From SLJN01 sp964505385 (lineage in GTDB: Bacteria > Bacteroidota > Rhodothermia > Balneolales > Natronogracilivirgulaceae): DNA of 64,000 nucleotides. The notes under the pieces were generated by a model. The model did not search any database and was not told where the DNA came from. It worked only from the letters and a program-made list of their open reading frames with translations. The position numbers and the translations under genes were made by a program. Positions within the stretch are counted from its first letter, which is position 1. Each line of letters opens with the position of its first letter. The stretch lies in NCBI GenBank assembly GCA_964505385.1, contig CAZDIA010000003.1, positions 62,001-126,000 of the forward strand, in the 5' to 3' direction. This document shows positions 63,416 to 64,000 of this stretch, in pieces.

Positions 63416-64000
63416 TTATGGGTACGTATAACTTGAATCCACACCAAGCGGAATTCCGATAGCCCAGTAAATTAACAGATAGGCTGTCCAAAGTACCAAA
63501 AAGATAAAGAAATACGGCAACATCATGGACACTACTGTTCCGATTCCGGTACCCTTCACATAACGCTGGCAGAAAACTACTACCAGTGGAAAGTAAGGAA
63601 GCAACGGCGTGATAATGTTAGATACAGAATCACCCACACGATAAGCTGCCTGGGTGAGGTCGGGTGAAATTCCGATTCCCATCAGCATAGGTACAAAAAT
63701 CGGGCTGATGAGTGCCCACTTCGCAGAAGCTGATCCAACAAGGATGTTTACTACTGCTGTCAAAAGAATGATGCCTATAATGGTGAGCGCACCAGGCAGA
63801 GCAAGGCTCTCCAGAAAGCCAGCTCCCTTCAATGCAATGAGTATACCGATGTTGGAATTGCTAAACGCATCAATGAATAAGGCGCAAAAGAATGCCATTA
63901 CGATATAGTAAGCCATGCTATTCATAGCTTTGGTCATACTGTCGATGGCATCCTTGGAATTATTAAATGTGCCTGCAACATAACCGTATACAACTCCGGG
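63416..64000 (-). CDS. AbgT-type transporter, C-terminal part (runs off the window)
   Basis: The frame is open to the window end, so at least 195 residues of a longer (about 500-residue) membrane protein are visible. Read from the edge: PGVVYGYVAGTFNNSKDAID, then SMTKAMNSMAYYIVMAFFCALFIDAF, NIGILIALKGAGFLESLALPGALTIIGIILL, VGSASAKWALISPIFVPMLM and YRVGDSVSNIITPLLPYFPLVVVFCQRY. These match AbgT/p-aminobenzoyl-glutamate transporters, which also include sulfonamide exporters. Substrate undetermined. Confidence 0.88.
   Translation of the reverse strand, partial: PGVVYGYVAGTFNNSKDAIDSMTKAMNSMAYYIVMAFFCALFIDAFSNSNIGILIALKGAGFLESLALPGALTIIGIILLTAVVNILVGSASAKWALISPIFVPMLMGIGISPDLTQAAYRVGDSVSNIITPLLPYFPLVVVFCQRYVKGTGIGTVVSMMLPYFFIFLVLWTAYLLIYWAIGIPLGVDSSYTYP

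Noticed and set aside
1..64000. Mobile element, prophage or toxin-antitoxin system
   Set aside because: No transposase, integrase, phage structural gene or recognisable TA pair was found on either strand.

Overview
The window is a stretch of bacterial chromosome with no rRNA, tRNA, phage, IS transposase or CRISPR that I could recognise. The gene families point to the Bacteroidota/Rhodothermota/Balneolota (FCB) group, most likely a Balneola-like bacterium. The clues are a T9SS plug-type lipoprotein (DUF5103), almost no Shine-Dalgarno sequences before starts, a homodimeric-type glycyl-tRNA synthetase, many acidic lipoproteins and a full-length OlsF-like acyltransferase fusion. This placement is an inference from protein families, not a phylogeny.

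Layout. 1-9.6 kb: end of an S9 peptidase, MarC, RlpA, an exported protein-isoaspartate methyltransferase, a large membrane spermidine-synthase-like protein, a DUF5009 acyltransferase, and a DUF4397 lipoprotein next to a Tat-exported phosphoesterase. 10.4-17.4 kb: histidine biosynthesis as hisF, then a His-rich leader peptide with a hairpin, hisG-hisD-hisC-hisB-hisH, a repeat-bearing gap and hisA; hisI/hisE are absent. 17.5-18.9 kb: ECF sigma factor and membrane anti-sigma-like partner. 18.9-22.5 kb: lepA, exported unknown protein, lepB. 22.7-25.5 kb: a membrane SpoIIE-type phosphatase interrupted by a 100-N assembly gap whose two flanks are the same 55 bp, so the gene is almost certainly intact at 879 codons. 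25.8-34.1 kb: glyQS, an amino-acid permease fused to EIIA and TrkA-C domains, a CPA2 antiporter with a Usp-like tail, folD and a separate EIIA-Ntr protein. 34.4-38.5 kb: ccmB, DNA polymerase III delta', dapF and the T9SS plug-like lipoprotein.

38.5-47.4 kb is a surface-glycan type region: LpxD-like acyltransferase, PIG-L deacetylase, glycosyltransferase, polysaccharide deacetylase, sulfotransferase, ATP-grasp ligase and an asparagine-synthase-like protein without the N-terminal Cys. 47.6-50.2 kb: hisS and an AsmA-like membrane protein. 50.5-56.5 kb: a TolC / adaptor / CzcA-type heavy-metal RND efflux operon with a His/Asp-rich adaptor N-terminus. 56.6-64 kb: PlsC-GNAT fusion, a cyclic-nucleotide-binding domain fused to a CPBP membrane domain, clpS-clpA, a lipoprotein cyclophilin and the C-terminal part of an AbgT-type transporter.

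Most interesting: (1) the His-codon leader in front of hisG, whose His codons form one arm of the terminator-like hairpin; (2) HisB with a shortened N-terminal domain that resembles HisB phosphatase but has lost the DxDGT signature; (3) a roughly 120-140 nt palindromic repeat present twice, plus a fragment; (4) the cNMP-binding/CPBP fusion with a changed catalytic motif; (5) the collapsible assembly gap. I did not find a clearly new multi-gene defence or mobile system.
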